From an uncultured Verrucomicrobiales bacterium (GTDB lineage Bacteria > Verrucomicrobiota > Verrucomicrobiia > Verrucomicrobiales > Akkermansiaceae): a stretch of DNA of 53,581 nucleotides. Location of the stretch: NCBI GenBank assembly GCA_937885815.1, contig CALABM010000067.1, positions 1 through 53,581 on the forward strand, in the 5' to 3' direction. The first letter of the stretch is position 1. Each line of letters opens with the position of its first letter. Shown piece by piece: positions 42,027-50,715 of this stretch. The notes beneath the pieces were generated by a model. The model searched no databases and was not told where the DNA came from. It saw nothing but the letters and a program-made list of their open reading frames with translations. A program made the position numbers and the translations under genes.

Positions 42027-43433
42027 ATGGAAAAGAACTCTTCGAGAAAGAAAAAGAATGCGCGTAGTGTGACTTGGTTTAAGCTGGGGCTACTGGCTGT
42101 GCTGGGTGGTGCGGCGGGCTCTCTGTTTACACCGTATCCGGCCCAGTTGGCACGAGTTTTGATGGGGACTGAGGCTGCTCCTGTTCCCTCGGATTCTCAG
42201 CAGTCAGCATCCCCCACGCCTGAGGTAGTAGCTCCGCAGCCTGAACCTGAAGCGGAGCCTACTCCGCCAGAGCCGGTGACGCTTGCAGCACCTGAGCCTT
42301 GGTCTCCCCGCACATCCTTTGCCATGCCGAACATTGTGCTCCCTCCGTTCCCTCCGGCTCTGCCTGAGCATGTGGAGCCCGGTAATTATGAGCATATCAA
42401 TGATATGGGCCGTGGGGTGAGCATTCGTAGCAATGTGAACTTTGCCACTGGCACTACTTGCAGTCAGGATCGTGGCGCTGCAGACGCTTACCAGCTTCGT
42501 GTTTCTCTGAACCTGCGTTTGCCTCATGCCGCGGAGGGGGATGAGCTGCTGCATGCCAATCCGCAGCTGCCCAACGTGCTTCCGGCTTTTACTCGCCTGA
42601 TGGATGCCGCCCGTGTGTCTCCCTGGTTCCATTCTCTTTATCTTCATAAGCAGAACCGAGTCCGTAAGAATGCTGCTACGCTCAGCCAGATGCTGGACCG
42701 CCACAATTTCTACGATACGGATACAATCCTACAGATTCAAGCCCCGGATTCCGGTCGAAAGGTCCTCTGGATTCAGGCTGATATGGATGTCGTGTCCGAT
42801 GGCTCGGATGGTGACCGCCTGCCTACCATGCCGGAAAATATCCGCAATAGCGACCACTATCAGCCCACTACGTCCTACCGCTGGCGCAAGCGTACAGATA
42901 CGCCGAATCCTCTTTTAGAAGGCTGGCAGGAGCGTCTGCGCCGTTATCGCCGTGAGGGAAAACGTGAATCTGCTGAGCATGCCGGCCGTGTGATTGCAGA
43001 TTTGGAGCGTTACAGTTTCCTGCTGGCGGAGTATGATTCCTTCATTGTGGTGCCGCTTACCGTGAAGGAAGGGCGGGATGCTACGTATCGTCCTGAGCCC
43101 GGTGATTATGCCGTGGTGGTGGTGGATAACCGTGTGTTCCCGGCCATTGTCGGTGATTTCGGCCCGCGTTTCAAGACCGGTGAGGCTTCTCTGCGTCTCA
43201 GTAAGGCTATCAACCCTCGTGCTACGGTATACAGTCGCCCCGTTTCTTCTCTTGGGGTGAGTTATATCATTTTCCCCGGCTCGAAGGAGCCTGAGAACGG
43301 CCCGATTGATTATGCTCGCCTGAACACCCGTTGCCGTGAGCTCTTGGAGGAAATCGGCGGAATCGGCCCCGATGCTCAGTTCGTGGAGATGGAGGATCTG
43401 CTGCCGCAGCCTGCTCCTGCTGCAAATAATTGA
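42027..43433 (+). CDS. Membrane-anchored GH75-like (chitosanase-fold) protein
   Basis: 468 residues. A basic cytosolic start (Arg/Lys-rich 6-14) leads to one transmembrane helix (about 18-35), a Pro/Glu-rich spacer (about 60-95), and a C-terminal domain. The last 250 residues resemble glycoside hydrolase family 75: IQADMDVVSDGSDGDR, VVPLTVKEG, GDYAVVVVDNRVFPAIVGDFGP, KTGEASLRLSKAIN and GVSYIIFPGS. Acidic catalytic candidates are the Asp residues in the first block and the Asp/Glu in GDFGP and GEAS. The natural substrate here is not known; chitosan is the characterised one. Confidence 0.65.
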   Translation: MEKNSSRKKKNARSVTWFKLGLLAVLGGAAGSLFTPYPAQLARVLMGTEAAPVPSDSQQSASPTPEVVAPQPEPEAEPTPPEPVTLAAPEPWSPRTSFAMPNIVLPPFPPALPEHVEPGNYEHINDMGRGVSIRSNVNFATGTTCSQDRGAADAYQLRVSLNLRLPHAAEGDELLHANPQLPNVLPAFTRLMDAARVSPWFHSLYLHKQNRVRKNAATLSQMLDRHNFYDTDTILQIQAPDSGRKVLWIQADMDVVSDGSDGDRLPTMPENIRNSDHYQPTTSYRWRKRTDTPNPLLEGWQERLRRYRREGKRESAEHAGRVIADLERYSFLLAEYDSFIVVPLTVKEGRDATYRPEPGDYAVVVVDNRVFPAIVGDFGPRFKTGEASLRLSKAINPRATVYSRPVSSLGVSYIIFPGSKEPENGPIDYARLNTRCRELLEEIGGIGPDAQFVEMEDLLPQPAPAANN

Positions 43434-43457
43434 TAGCATAACAATACTCTCAGCCCG

Positions 43458-43463
43458 TAATAT
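43458..43463 (+). promoter_or_regulatory. Possible -10 box of ruvA
   Basis: TAATAT with 9 nt to the ruvA ATG, the same spacing as other leaderless promoters here. No good -35 box is found 17 nt upstream. Confidence 0.35.
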
Positions 43464-43472
43464 CCTGTAGCC

Positions 43473-44069
43473 ATGATTGCTTTTTTACGAGGAACCGTAG
43501 CAGAGGCTCTTCCCCAGTGCCTTGTGCTGGATGTGAACGGAGTGGGGTATGAGGTGCAGGTGCCTCTTTCCACATTTGACAGCATCAACCCTCTGCCGGG
43601 GCAGGTAGTGACTCTGAAAACGCATTTGCACATTCGCGAGAACGCTCAGGTTCTGTATGGTTTTGCTACGGACGCGGAACGTGATATTTTCCGCCTGCTC
43701 ATTGAGCGTGTGAGCGGAATTGGCCCTGCTACGGCTATATCCATCCTCAGTGGGCTGAATGTGAGTTCGTTTAAGGCCGCTGTGGTGGGGGGCGATGTGC
43801 AGGCAATCGCCCGCGCAAAAGGTGTGGGCAAGAAGACCGCTGAGCGAATTGTGCTTGAGCTAAAGGATAAGGTGGGCCTTGCCGCCACTTGGGAAGCTCA
43901 GCAGCAGGGCGCTACCAGTCCGGCCGCGGCGGATGCTGAACTCGCGCTTGTTGCACTGGGCTTCAAACAGGTGGAAGCCAGAAAAGCGCTTAAGGCTCTT
44001 CTCAAGGATAATCCGCAGGCGGATACGGATGAGCTTATCCGCGGTGCCCTGCGTATCATGACTCGCTGA
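43473..44069 (+). CDS. ruvA: Holliday junction branch migration protein RuvA
   Basis: 198 residues, the normal length. An OB-fold domain I starts MIAFLRGTVAEA; domain II has the helix-hairpin-helix repeats (LIERVSGIGPATAISILSGL and VGGDVQAIARAKGVGKKTAERIVLELKDK); domain III (about 150-198) has ALVALGFKQVEARKAL, which contacts RuvB. RuvB and RuvC are not adjacent. The stop overlaps the next ATG by one base. Confidence 0.96.
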   Translation: MIAFLRGTVAEALPQCLVLDVNGVGYEVQVPLSTFDSINPLPGQVVTLKTHLHIRENAQVLYGFATDAERDIFRLLIERVSGIGPATAISILSGLNVSSFKAAVVGGDVQAIARAKGVGKKTAERIVLELKDKVGLAATWEAQQQGATSPAAADAELALVALGFKQVEARKALKALLKDNPQADTDELIRGALRIMTR

Positions 44070-44653
44070 TGTGGTTGCGCCGCTTATTATACCCTTATCT
44101 TCCTGAGCGCCGGGTCTGGATGTCACATGTGGTGGCACTGGCTTCGGCCTCTTTTGTTACGCTGAGCGCTTTTCTGGTGTTGGGGCCGCGTTTGCGGGAA
44201 CATTATCACTCTTCGGCGCTTCCGCCCGAGCAGCACCACTCGCTTCCTTTGGAGGCAGTGTGTCTCGTGCCTTATGCGGCTAATCAGCAGGTGCCGGAGG
44301 CGAGAAAGTCTGATAGTGCGGTTGTACGCTTGCGTGAGTATGCCCCCAATTGCTATGAGCTGCTCTATTGGGGAAATCCTGTCCGCCCTCGTTATGCTTT
44401 TTCTATTCAGGAACTTGGTACAGGGCGCTCCGTTCTGCTGAATGAGGCGGGAGAATCTATACGAATGCAAGCATTGCCTGTACCTGTAGCCCGCCGTCGT
44501 GATGGACTGCTGCCGCAGCAGCCGGTGGTGCGCCTGAGTAATCTGCGGGGCAGAGTGGGTGATTTATATGCGGTGCGGGTAGCCGTGCATGATGCTTCCC
44601 GGGGTACTGTGCTTTGCTCTGAGGTGTACCTTATCAGCGGTACTCAGAAGTAA
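44069..44653 (+). CDS. Membrane-anchored protein of unknown function
   Basis: 194 residues. A basic, Tyr/Pro-rich N-terminus is followed by a single membrane helix (about 20-41), then a periplasmic part with beta-strand character (CYELLYWGN, PRYAFSIQELG, LYAVRVAVHD). No family is recognised. The start overlaps the ruvA stop (TGATG), so translation is coupled, although the products look unrelated. Confidence 0.75.
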   Translation: MWLRRLLYPYLPERRVWMSHVVALASASFVTLSAFLVLGPRLREHYHSSALPPEQHHSLPLEAVCLVPYAANQQVPEARKSDSAVVRLREYAPNCYELLYWGNPVRPRYAFSIQELGTGRSVLLNEAGESIRMQALPVPVARRRDGLLPQQPVVRLSNLRGRVGDLYAVRVAVHDASRGTVLCSEVYLISGTQK

Positions 44654-44679
44654 TGAGTATACTCATCCGGTTTATATGA

Positions 44680-44711
44680 AGAATCCCGGTTCCTTGCGGA
44701 ACCGGGATTCT
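44680..44711. terminator. Bidirectional terminator between the 44069 gene and nuoN
   Basis: A 14-bp perfect stem AGAATCCCGGTTCC and complement, loop TTGC. It ends both the plus-strand unit and the convergent nuo operon. A 14-bp perfect palindrome (ATGAGTATACTCAT, 44653-44666) lies just before it. Confidence 0.82.
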
Positions 44712-44732
44712 GATTAAATGCTGTCAGCTGCT

Positions 44733-46187
44733 TTAGAGCGGCATGAAGATGAGCGGAGCGGTACCCATCCAGATAAGTGCAATGGCGCACCCGGTCAGGA
44801 CGGCTACGGTCACTACCGGCACCTGCAGGGGGACATCACCCTCCTGAGGCTTCTCCCAGTACATCTCACGAAGTACTTTGAAGTAGTAGTAGAAGCCTGC
44901 AGCAGCGCCCACAATCATGAAGGGCAGCAGCCAGATGAGACCACTCTGTGTCTGCATGGCATCCACAAAGAAGGCAAAGGAATTGAACTTAGCCAAGAAG
45001 CCATAGGTAAGCGGTACACCGGCCAATGAGGCAAAGGCCACCGTGATGAGGAAGGCCGTGCGGGGGTTGGTCTTACCCAGACCGCGGAAGGCGGAGATTT
45101 CCTCACTGCCACGCTGAGTGCGCACCATGGCGATGGCGAAGAAGGCTGCCACAGTGGCCAGCATGTAAGCCACGAGGTAGCCCGCTACGTTAGCGCTGAG
45201 GCCGGGAGAGCTGAGGTTCGTGTAGAACACGATGATGAAGCCAGCCTGACCAATGGAGGAATAACCGAGCAGACGCTTGGCATTGTTCTGGCAAATGGCA
45301 CCCAAATTACCCACCAACAGAGTGGCACCTGCTACTACGGCAATGGCACTGATGATGGAGGATACCTTGTCTGGGTATACCTGCATGAGCGGAGCAAAGG
45401 GCAGCAGGATAGCGGTCAGTACCGCAAAACCGGCAGCCTTGGAGGCTACTGCCAAGAAGGCACTCACGGGAGTGGGAGAACCCTGGTATACGTCCGGAAT
45501 CCAAATCTGCATGGGAGCAGCACCGGCCTTGAAGAAGGCACCGATAAGCAGCAAGCCGATGGCCAGATAGAAGCCTGTGTGCAGAGCGGGATTGATGTTG
45601 TTGAAGAGATTGTACACCAGCTCGGTGCTCAGCAGGAAGGAACCGGTGGTACCATAGTACCAAGCGGCACCGAATACCAGAAGGCCTGTGCTGAGAGCAC
45701 CCAGTACAAGGTACTTCACACCGGCTTCCACGGAGCCCTGATTGCGGCGGAAGTAGCCGGCCATCACATAGGAGGACAGCGTGATTACTTCCAAGCTCAC
45801 GAAGAGCATGATGATGTCATGGGCCTGTACGAGGCAGCAGACACCTGCACAGGCAATGAGCAGAAGAGCAGGGAGCTCGCTCGTGCCATCCTCCACATCG
45901 GGGCCGCCCACGGAGGCGCAGGTCACCTTGTGGTAATCAAAGGCAAGCAGCAGTACCAGCGCCGTGGAAAGGCAGGCGATAAGGCCGAAGCTGTTGTGGA
46001 ACTCATCCGTCGTCATGAAGATGGCGGCGATAACGGCACCAGCGGCGGCGATGATGGAGTATGCACGCTTGGGAATCTGCGGCACGAAGCAGTCTGCCAT
46101 CAGGATGATGACGGCCAGCGTCACCAGCCCGAACGCCGGTGCAAACTGTCCCCAGCTGTATATAGCTGAAATGGTTTCGATAATCAT
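44733..46187 (-). CDS. nuoN: NADH-quinone oxidoreductase subunit N
   Basis: Antiporter-like membrane subunit of complex I. It has 484 residues with about 14 hydrophobic segments. Typical signs are the conserved SLEVITLSSYVMAGYFR with the key Glu (about 131-147), VKYLVLGALSTGLLVFG, FFKAGAAPMQIWIPDVYQGSPTPVSAFLAVASKAAGF with the channel lysines, and YSSIGQAGFI. It is the last gene of the operon, 22 nt after nuoM, with no Shine-Dalgarno sequence. Confidence 0.95.
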   Translation of the reverse strand: MIIETISAIYSWGQFAPAFGLVTLAVIILMADCFVPQIPKRAYSIIAAAGAVIAAIFMTTDEFHNSFGLIACLSTALVLLLAFDYHKVTCASVGGPDVEDGTSELPALLLIACAGVCCLVQAHDIIMLFVSLEVITLSSYVMAGYFRRNQGSVEAGVKYLVLGALSTGLLVFGAAWYYGTTGSFLLSTELVYNLFNNINPALHTGFYLAIGLLLIGAFFKAGAAPMQIWIPDVYQGSPTPVSAFLAVASKAAGFAVLTAILLPFAPLMQVYPDKVSSIISAIAVVAGATLLVGNLGAICQNNAKRLLGYSSIGQAGFIIVFYTNLSSPGLSANVAGYLVAYMLATVAAFFAIAMVRTQRGSEEISAFRGLGKTNPRTAFLITVAFASLAGVPLTYGFLAKFNSFAFFVDAMQTQSGLIWLLPFMIVGAAAGFYYYFKVLREMYWEKPQEGDVPLQVPVVTVAVLTGCAIALIWMGTAPLIFMPL

Positions 46188-46209
46188 GGTATTTCAGATG
46201 GGGTGAGGT

Positions 46210-47787
46210 TCAGATGAGGATGAAGGGCATGACGCCGAAAAGTACGATGAAGAAGGCCAGGAATGCGGCTGCAATCTTATCCGAGCAGCTGAGGCCAACG
46301 GCACGCTCAGAGGCCCTGCCGATATTACCCTCAAACACGCGGCGGAATGCTCGCAGCATGTAGATGGCACTGATGACCAGACCCCACAGGGCGAACACCG
46401 TGGCAATCTGTACAGCACCCAGACCGCCGAACCAGCCGGAAATCGTATTGAGAGCGCAGCTGATGCCTCCGAAAATCCAACCGAACACCGGCCCAATGAG
46501 CCAGATGCTTTCCAGCCCGCTGAGGATACCGCTCAGAGCATCCGGAGTAGCGGTCGCGGCAGTAGCACCGGGCTGCCAACCCTGGAAGCATGATACGAAG
46601 ATGCTGAACTCACCGGCGAAGTTTGCCAGCAGGGGAAGGCCAATGCTGGCCAGACCGGCCAAGCCAAACAGGAAGCCCAGAGTGGGCAGCTTGCTGGCGA
46701 GTCCGCCCATGGAGTCCAGCTCCAGTGTGCGGGTCTGGCTCTCAATCTGACCGGTAAGCAGGAAGAGAAGTGCAATAGTCAGACCGTGGGCAAACATGAG
46801 CGTAGCGGCGCCCTTGATGGCCAGCTCGTTAGCAGAGCCGGAGCTGACGTACACCGCAAAGGCCAAGAAGATGTAGCCCATGTGCATGACGGAGGAGTTA
46901 CCCAGCATGTCGTCCAGACGCGTCTGAGCCACGGTTACATAACCTACCCAGAGTACGTTACCCAGCAGCAGAAGCAGCAGAAGGTTGTTCCAGTAACCGA
47001 AGAAATCCTTGCAGGCCGGACCCATCAGCCATGCCAGCGTGAAGAGGCCATAAAGACCGAACTTCTTCAGAACACCGGCGTGCAGCATGGCAATCGGTGT
47101 GGGTGCGCTGGCATAAGCAGGAGCTGCCCATGCGTGGAAGGGGAAGAGGGATACCAGCGTGCCGAAGCCGGCCAGCAGCAGCCCGGGAATAAGACCAGTG
47201 GAGGGTGCAGCGCCAACGCGAACTGCATAGGCAATGCCCGTGAAGGTGTAGGCACCTACTTCATAGCAGAGCATCAGCAGACCGGCCAGCAGTACCATGG
47301 AAGCAAGTCCCAGATATACCGTGGCAGTCCAAGCTACGGTGCGGCGATCGCCGCGGCCATAGAAGCCAATCATCACGAAGGTCGGGATGAGGGCAAGCTC
47401 GTGGAAAGCGTAGAAGGAGATGACGTTATCGGAAACGAAAGCACCGATAGCACCGGTGGAAAGCAACAGCGAGGAGATGGCCCAGCTGCGCTCAGCATCC
47501 TTGTTCGGTGCCTTCATGCCAAGAATGGCAGCGAAGGTAACGATGACTGCCAGCAGCAGCATGATGCGGCTCAGGGGGAGCTCCAGAGAGAACCAGAGCT
47601 CTCTACCGCAGATTTGGGACCAGCCGTCAATGCAGGCCTCCGGGCAGAACGTTGTGCTAATAAATGCCCACACACCCATAATCAGCGTGAAGGTGGCACT
47701 TACCAGCGCCGTGGCACGGCCCGGCGCCTTCAGCAGCCCGATGAGGGCAGCTGCTATCACAGGTACGATAATAAGCCAAATAAGCAT
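46210..47787 (-). CDS. nuoM: NADH-quinone oxidoreductase subunit M
   Basis: Antiporter-like proton-channel subunit of 525 residues. Family features are FYAFHELALIPTFVMIG with the essential Glu (about 130), FPFHAWAAPAYASAPTPIAMLHAGVLKKFGLYG with the channel Lys pair, and NFAGEFSIFV near 390. Between about residues 405 and 457 there is an additional hydrophobic/Gly-rich stretch compared with what I know of NuoM, before the conserved AIYMLRAFRRVFEG. It is 15 nt after nuoL. Confidence 0.94.
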   Translation of the reverse strand: MLIWLIIVPVIAAALIGLLKAPGRATALVSATFTLIMGVWAFISTTFCPEACIDGWSQICGRELWFSLELPLSRIMLLLAVIVTFAAILGMKAPNKDAERSWAISSLLLSTGAIGAFVSDNVISFYAFHELALIPTFVMIGFYGRGDRRTVAWTATVYLGLASMVLLAGLLMLCYEVGAYTFTGIAYAVRVGAAPSTGLIPGLLLAGFGTLVSLFPFHAWAAPAYASAPTPIAMLHAGVLKKFGLYGLFTLAWLMGPACKDFFGYWNNLLLLLLLGNVLWVGYVTVAQTRLDDMLGNSSVMHMGYIFLAFAVYVSSGSANELAIKGAATLMFAHGLTIALLFLLTGQIESQTRTLELDSMGGLASKLPTLGFLFGLAGLASIGLPLLANFAGEFSIFVSCFQGWQPGATAATATPDALSGILSGLESIWLIGPVFGWIFGGISCALNTISGWFGGLGAVQIATVFALWGLVISAIYMLRAFRRVFEGNIGRASERAVGLSCSDKIAAAFLAFFIVLFGVMPFILI

Positions 47788-47802
47788 GATAGTGATGTGT
47801 TT

Positions 47803-49656
47803 TTAGTGTGAGAATGAAGAGGAGGCCAGCAGGAACAGGAATACAAGCATACCGAGGGCTGCCAGAATGGCGTAGCGGCGCAGTACACCGCCCTGGAACC
47901 ATGTGAGCAGCTTGCCGAGCTTGCCAATGAGCCAGCCGGTACCCAGAGTACCGATGCCGCGCACACCTGCATTATCAGTCAGGTCAATGGCGCGTGCAAG
48001 GCTGCCCTGCACGAAGCCGATGAGGCCCTTGTCATAAAGGTCATCAATGTAGAGGCGCTTGCGAAGAGCGGCGCTGAGGGGATTACCAGCGAGCGGATCC
48101 TGCTTGCGCTTGCCCAAGCCGTAGATGGCGAAGGCGAGTACAAGACCGAGGGCAAGGGAGGCCATGCTTACATAGAAGGGAAGACCCAGCGTGAAGTCAT
48201 GGGCGTGGAAACCTTCGAAGGGTACCAAATCATCAGCCACGAAACCATAGCCGGAGATGATAGCCATTACAGAGAGTGCCAGCAGGGGCAGAAGCATGGT
48301 GGGACCTGCTTCCTTCGCTTCTGCAGCACCGTGAGCACGGGCTTCACCCCAGAATGCTACAAGGCAGAGGCGAGCCATGTAGAAGGTGGTCAGTGCGGCA
48401 ACGCCGGCACCCACCCAGAAGAAGACGGGGTTCTTGGCCAGAGCGGCATCCAGAATGGCCTCCTTGGAGAAGAAGCCGGAGAAGCCGGGGATGGCGATAA
48501 GTGCACAGGTGCCAGCAAGGAAGCTGAGCACGGTGAGGGGCATGCGCTTGCGCAGACCGCCCATATTCCAGATGTCCTGCTCGTGGTGGCAGCGTACGAT
48601 GATGGCACCGGCGCCGAGGAAGAGCAGGGCCTTAAACCATGCGTGCGTGTAAAGGTGGTACATGGCAGCTTCACCAGCCAGCAGACCCACAGCCATGACC
48701 ATGTAGCCCAGCTGGGAGAGTGTGGAGTAGGCCAGAACGCGCTTGATGTCGTCCTGCTGAAGGGCCATGAGAGCGGCCAGAACAGCGGTGATGGCACCCA
48801 CGGTGGCGATGACGGTGCAAGCGCAGTCCGTAAAGGCGGCTTCACCCATGTTCACCTGCAGGCGCACCATCATGTACACGCCGGCGGCCACCATGGTGGC
48901 GGCGTGGATGAGGGCGGATACGGGCGTGGGGCCTTCCATGGCGTCCGGCAGCCACACGTGCAGCGGGAACTGAGCGGATTTACCTACGGCTCCGCAGAAG
49001 AGGCAGATGATAGTTGCCGTGAGCACAGCCGGGGCGATGGCGTCAGCCTTGCCGGCCATCTCCGCGAAGGAAAGGGTGCCGAACACGGCGAGAGTCAGCA
49101 GGATACCGATAAGGAAGCCGAAGTCACCCACGCGGTTGGTGATGAAAGCTTTCTTAGCAGCGTCAGCGGCGCTTTCCTTATTGAACCAGTGGCCAATGAG
49201 CAGGTAGGAGGAGAAGCCCACCATTTCCCAGCCGATGAAGGTCATGGCCAGATTGTCTGCCAGCACAATCATCGTCATGCTGAACATGAAAATGCTCAGT
49301 CCGGCGAAGTAGCGGCTCAGGTTGGAGGGGTCGCCCTTCATGTAGCCCAGAGAGAAGATGTGCACCAGCAGACCGATACCGGTCACAACCAGCATCATGC
49401 GCATGGCCAGCGCATCCATCATCAGACCAAGGGAGAGGGAAATTGCACCCTCACTTTCAATGGGCATCCAAGTATAGGTATCAGGAGTGCCGGTCTCCCA
49501 GCCTCGCAGGTAAGCTACGCACATTCCGAAGGTGACGAGCGCTGAGAGGATGGAGAACGTGGCTGCCGCACGGGAGCACTTGCTGAAGCACAGCCAGTTG
49601 ATAGCAGCTACGACCAGCGGCAACAGCAGGAATAACCAGGGGAGATTCTGAATCAT
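47803..49656 (-). CDS. nuoL: NADH-quinone oxidoreductase subunit L
   Basis: Largest antiporter-like subunit, 617 residues, about 15-16 membrane helices with the lateral amphipathic helix near the C-terminus. Motifs: FIGWEMVGFSSYLLIGHWF (key Glu about 144), KSAQFPLHVWLPDAMEGPTPVSALIHAATMVAAGVYM (about 226-262) and STLSQLGYMVMAVG. Typical NuoL length. It is followed by nuoM after 15 nt and preceded by nuoK after 18 nt. Confidence 0.96.
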   Translation of the reverse strand: MIQNLPWLFLLLPLVVAAINWLCFSKCSRAAATFSILSALVTFGMCVAYLRGWETGTPDTYTWMPIESEGAISLSLGLMMDALAMRMMLVVTGIGLLVHIFSLGYMKGDPSNLSRYFAGLSIFMFSMTMIVLADNLAMTFIGWEMVGFSSYLLIGHWFNKESAADAAKKAFITNRVGDFGFLIGILLTLAVFGTLSFAEMAGKADAIAPAVLTATIICLFCGAVGKSAQFPLHVWLPDAMEGPTPVSALIHAATMVAAGVYMMVRLQVNMGEAAFTDCACTVIATVGAITAVLAALMALQQDDIKRVLAYSTLSQLGYMVMAVGLLAGEAAMYHLYTHAWFKALLFLGAGAIIVRCHHEQDIWNMGGLRKRMPLTVLSFLAGTCALIAIPGFSGFFSKEAILDAALAKNPVFFWVGAGVAALTTFYMARLCLVAFWGEARAHGAAEAKEAGPTMLLPLLALSVMAIISGYGFVADDLVPFEGFHAHDFTLGLPFYVSMASLALGLVLAFAIYGLGKRKQDPLAGNPLSAALRKRLYIDDLYDKGLIGFVQGSLARAIDLTDNAGVRGIGTLGTGWLIGKLGKLLTWFQGGVLRRYAILAALGMLVFLFLLASSSFSH

Positions 49657-49674
49657 AATAGTGAGCCGTGGGGG

Positions 49675-49998
49675 TTAGTCTTCCTTAAGTGTGTTAAGTG
49701 CCTCGCTGGATACGGTGCGGCGGGCACGGAACATGGCAACGATGAGAGCCAGACCGATGGCGACTTCCGCCGCCGCGATGGCTACGACAAACAGGGCAAG
49801 AATCTGTGCATCATACACCGGTACGCCGTTCACGCCGTTAGCGCGAGAGAAGGCCACCAGAGAGATGTTTGCTGCACTGAGCATCATCTCCAGGCACATG
49901 AAGACCACGATGATGTTCTTGCGAATCAGCACGCCGGCCAGACCTATCGAGAAGAGTAGGCCGGAGAGTATGAGATAATGAGCTAAGGGGATATCCAT
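49675..49998 (-). CDS. nuoK: NADH-quinone oxidoreductase subunit K
   Basis: 107 residues with three membrane helices, normal for NuoK. The first helix, LILSGLLFSIGLAGVLIRKN, the second with the conserved Glu in CLEMMLSAANISLVAFSR and the third with AAAEVAIGLALIVAMFR (second Glu) are all present. These acidic residues belong to the proton path of complex I. It lies between nuoJ and nuoL. Confidence 0.96.
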   Translation of the reverse strand: MDIPLAHYLILSGLLFSIGLAGVLIRKNIIVVFMCLEMMLSAANISLVAFSRANGVNGVPVYDAQILALFVVAIAAAEVAIGLALIVAMFRARRTVSSEALNTLKED

Positions 49999-50013
49999 GG
50001 TTATGTACCGGGG

Positions 50014-50706
50014 TTAGTCTTTGCGGATTTTGCGGCTCAGGGCTACGGCACCCACCGTGCCCGCCAGCAGCGCAAAGCTGAGAATGACGAAGGCGATGTT
50101 ATACTGGGAGAACAGGCGCTGGCCCAGCAGCTTTACATCAGGAATGCTGGTGGCAGCAGCGGCCTCTGAATCACTGATGGCAGGATTCAGCACGCGTGCT
50201 GCGGCCTCGGGGTTGAGGCGGGGCAGAGCGCCACCATAAGGCAGCTGGCCCTCCGGAGCTGCAGCAGCTTCCTGCTGACCAACGCAGAGCTCACCCATGG
50301 AGTCGCAGACCTGGCAGAGCGGGTTCTGCCAGTCACCGGCACCGGGCAGCTTAATGGCTGCGATGCAAATCATGGCGCTGAGGATTCCGGCCACGAGGGC
50401 ACCGGGAGCCATGCGGATGAGGCTGCGGAACACGGAGAAGCTGCTATCCTCCTCCTCCGTGCGGATGTCAAGCATCATGACGACGAAGAGGAAGAGTACC
50501 AGAATAGCACCGGCGTATACGATAATCTGGATGATACCCAGGAACTGTGCACCCATGCCGAAGAGCAGTGCTGCTGTAGCCGCAAAGCACAGAGCCATGC
50601 TCATGGCGGAGGTCACGGGATTGCGGGCAAAGACCACTGCGCAGGCGCAGATGAGGGCCATTGCCGCAAAAAGGTAAAAGAGAATGGAGGAAATTGCGGG
50701 ATCCAT
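50014..50706 (-). CDS. nuoJ: NADH-quinone oxidoreductase subunit J with large periplasmic-side loop
   Basis: 230 residues against the usual 165-185. Four N-terminal helices carry the NuoJ pattern (NPVTSAMSMALCFAATAALLFGMGAQFLGIIQIIVYAGAILVLFLFVVMML). A loop of about 70 residues (121-192) then intervenes before the last helix (IAFVILSFALLAGTVGAVALS). The loop is Ala/Pro/Glu-rich and begins with CQVCDSMGELC, a three-Cys cluster. The insertion is in frame and the flanking helices are intact, so the subunit should still assemble. Confidence 0.93.
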   Translation of the reverse strand: MDPAISSILFYLFAAMALICACAVVFARNPVTSAMSMALCFAATAALLFGMGAQFLGIIQIIVYAGAILVLFLFVVMMLDIRTEEEDSSFSVFRSLIRMAPGALVAGILSAMICIAAIKLPGAGDWQNPLCQVCDSMGELCVGQQEAAAAPEGQLPYGGALPRLNPEAAARVLNPAISDSEAAAATSIPDVKLLGQRLFSQYNIAFVILSFALLAGTVGAVALSRKIRKD

Positions 50707-50715
50707 AGTCGTGTA

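Noticed and set aside
46786..47811. Open frame of 341 codons on the plus strand
   Set aside because: Antisense to nuoM; Gln/Gly/His-rich shadow.
48199..49545. Open frame of 448 codons on the plus strand
   Set aside because: Antisense to nuoL; His/Gly/Glu-rich composition without any domain, a codon-bias shadow.
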